Below, piece after piece: positions 62,653 through 64,000 of a stretch of DNA of 64,000 bases. Both the position numbers and the translations under genes were made by a program. The notes under the pieces are model-generated. The model worked only from the letters and a program-made list of their open reading frames with translations, had not been told where the DNA came from and did no database searches. Location of the stretch: NCBI RefSeq assembly GCF_003992615.1, contig NZ_RZMY01000018.1, forward strand, positions 288,201 to 352,200, given 5' to 3'. How positions within the stretch are numbered: the first letter of the stretch is position 1; every line of letters starts with the position of its first letter. Origin of the DNA: Flagellimonas beolgyonensis (GTDB lineage: Bacteria; Bacteroidota; Bacteroidia; Flavobacteriales; Flavobacteriaceae).

Positions 62653-64000
62653 TTATTCCTTTTCCTGCAACATTTTGATTTCGTCCCTTAGCTTTGCCGC
62701 TTCCATAAAGTTGAGTTCTTTGGCCGCTTTCTCCATGGCCTTGCGTTTTTCCCGAATCAATTTTTCTTTTTGATCCTGGGTCAAATAGGCCAAATCCGGT
62801 TCTGCGGCACGCAATTCTTCCTTTTGAAAATGATAGGTGGACACCGAATTCCTCGCCAGGGCATTGTCCAAGTTTTTGTTCAACGCCTTGGGTGTAATAC
62901 CGCGTTCTTTGTTATAGGCCATTTGTTTGTCCCTTCGGTAGTTGGTTTCATCAATGGTTTTTTGCATACTATCCGTAATGGTATCGGCATACATAATGGC
63001 TTTACCGTTCAAATTTCGGGCTGCCCTGCCCACGGTTTGGGTCAACGAGCGATTACTGCGTAAAAAACCTTCTTTGTCCGCATCCAGAATAGCTACCAAC
63101 GAAACTTCGGGCAAATCTAGTCCCTCCCGTAACAAGTTAACCCCTATCAGGACATCAAAAAGGCCCTTTCGCAGATCCTGCATGATCTCTACCCGCTCCA
63201 ACGTATCCACATCACTATGGATGTAGCGACATCGAATATCGATTCGGGTCAGATACTTGGTCAGTTCCTCGGCCATCCGTTTTGTCAGGGTGGTCACCAA
63301 GGTCCGTTCATCCAATTCCACCCGTTGCTGTATCTCCTCCACCAAATCATCAATTTGATTGGCACTGGGCCGTACCTCGATGATGGGGTCCAACAATCCG
63401 GTCGGTCGGATCACCTGTTCCACATAAACCCCTTGGCTGAGTTCCAGTTCGTAATCAGCTGGTGTAGCACTCACATAGATCACTTGGTTCTGAAGTGCTT
63501 CGAATTCCTCAAACTTAAGGGGGCGGTTGTCCATGGCAGCGGGCAAACGAAACCCATATTCCACCAAATTTTCCTTCCGGGAGCGGTCCCCGCCATACAT
63601 GGCATGTACTTGGGGAATGGTCACGTGGCTTTCATCGATGACCATCAAATAATCGTTCGGAAAGTAGTCCAATAGGCAGAACGGCCGTGTCCCTGGCTCC
63701 CTGCCATCCAAATACCTGGAGTAATTTTCGATACCCGAACAGTAGCCGAGCTCCCGAATCATTTCCAGATCAAAATTGGTGCGCTCCTCCAAGCGTTTGG
63801 CTTCCAATGGTCGGCCTATTTCCTTAAAGTAGTCCACTTGTTTCACCAGATCATCCTGAATTTCCCGAATGGCATTTTGAAGGATGTCCGGCGAGGTAAC
63901 GAACATGTTAGCTGGATAAATGTTCAACGAATCATATACTTCAATTACCCTATTGTTGAAGGGGTCAAGAGCTTCTATTTCTTCGATTTCATCGCCAAAA
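62653..64000 (-). CDS. uvrB: Excinuclease ABC subunit B (partial, N-terminus outside window)
   Basis: UvrB verifies damage and recruits UvrC in nucleotide excision repair. The frame is open at the right edge; about 448 residues of the expected ~660 are visible. The visible part covers the beta-hairpin-following region to the end: FGDEIEEIEALDPFNNRV at the edge, GIENYSRYLDGREPGTRPF, motif IV/V VIYVSATPADYELE, GLLDPIIEVRP, RCRYIHSDVDTLERVEI, GVNLLREGLDLPEVSLVAILDADKEG, TVGRAARNLNGKAIMYAD and the C-terminal UVR motif (NFMEAAKLRDEIKMLQ). The ATPase P-loop region lies outside. Confidence 0.97.
   Translation of the reverse strand, partial: FGDEIEEIEALDPFNNRVIEVYDSLNIYPANMFVTSPDILQNAIREIQDDLVKQVDYFKEIGRPLEAKRLEERTNFDLEMIRELGYCSGIENYSRYLDGREPGTRPFCLLDYFPNDYLMVIDESHVTIPQVHAMYGGDRSRKENLVEYGFRLPAAMDNRPLKFEEFEALQNQVIYVSATPADYELELSQGVYVEQVIRPTGLLDPIIEVRPSANQIDDLVEEIQQRVELDERTLVTTLTKRMAEELTKYLTRIDIRCRYIHSDVDTLERVEIMQDLRKGLFDVLIGVNLLREGLDLPEVSLVAILDADKEGFLRSNRSLTQTVGRAARNLNGKAIMYADTITDSMQKTIDETNYRRDKQMAYNKERGITPKALNKNLDNALARNSVSTYHFQKEELRAAEPDLAYLTQDQKEKLIREKRKAMEKAAKELNFMEAAKLRDEIKMLQEKE

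Overview
The window looks like a chromosomal segment of a marine-type Bacteroidetes of the family Flavobacteriaceae, most plausibly close to Muricauda/Allomuricauda. This is an inference from several marks: a type IX secretion sorting domain on the first gene, promoters with the TAnnTTTG -7 box, a long-form NusB, a DnaJ with a reduced zinc finger, and lineage-typical families (DUF6090, DUF3276, DUF6268, DUF2200, DUF4920). No rRNA, tRNA, insertion sequence, prophage or CRISPR array was found. Most of the window is core housekeeping sequence arranged in short operons, often separated by clear rho-independent terminators.

Layout. 1-3.2 kb: the end of a polysaccharide-use locus (secreted GH13 amylase cut by the left edge, plus a lipoprotein). 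3.2-10.8 kb: purU, the B12-dependent fused mutase icmF, an Lrp-type regulator and two envelope proteins. 10.8-13.8 kb: an ammonium operon (PII, AmtB, porin). 13.9-18.7 kb: fluoride channel, small membrane proteins, MazG-like protein, ilvE, mnmD and an epimerase. 18.8-26.7 kb: grpE-dnaJ, a candidate small RNA, an ABC export pair with MscS, and a sigma-54-type response regulator without a DNA-binding domain. 27-33.7 kb: PPK2, an M28 peptidase and a run of minus-strand small genes ending in a GNAT-nitrilase fusion.

33.9-42.3 kb: a cyclophilin-FKBP fusion, two tiny membrane-peptide genes, a cold-shock protein, a peroxiredoxin, thiol proteins, an ABC exporter, and nusB-DUF1573-yajC. 42.3-49.3 kb is the most accessory part: a Tat-exported oxidoreductase, AT-rich orphan genes, a DUF6090 pair, a hypothetical gene bracketed by an inverted repeat, then ydeI and pepT. 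49.4-64 kb: pyrD-LysE-mvaB, a TonB-dependent receptor, guaB, lysA, a Lon-N protein, sucC, a TerB-like protein, Hsp20, and uvrB cut by the right edge.

The most interesting signals are unannotated small elements. Three very short minus-strand genes (59, 28 and 27 codons) share a membrane core ending NA-x-LL-x-x-SVN, and two of them lie in tandem. A complete promoter plus terminator defines a transcript of about 80 nt between dnaJ and the ABC genes. Protein-level oddities include a DnaJ with only two of four zinc motifs, an NtrC-type regulator with GAFTSA and no Fis domain, a PII with an altered T-loop, and an alpha/beta-hydrolase relative without its nucleophile. Start codons were moved inward from the longest open frame wherever a signal peptide or family N-terminus indicated it.
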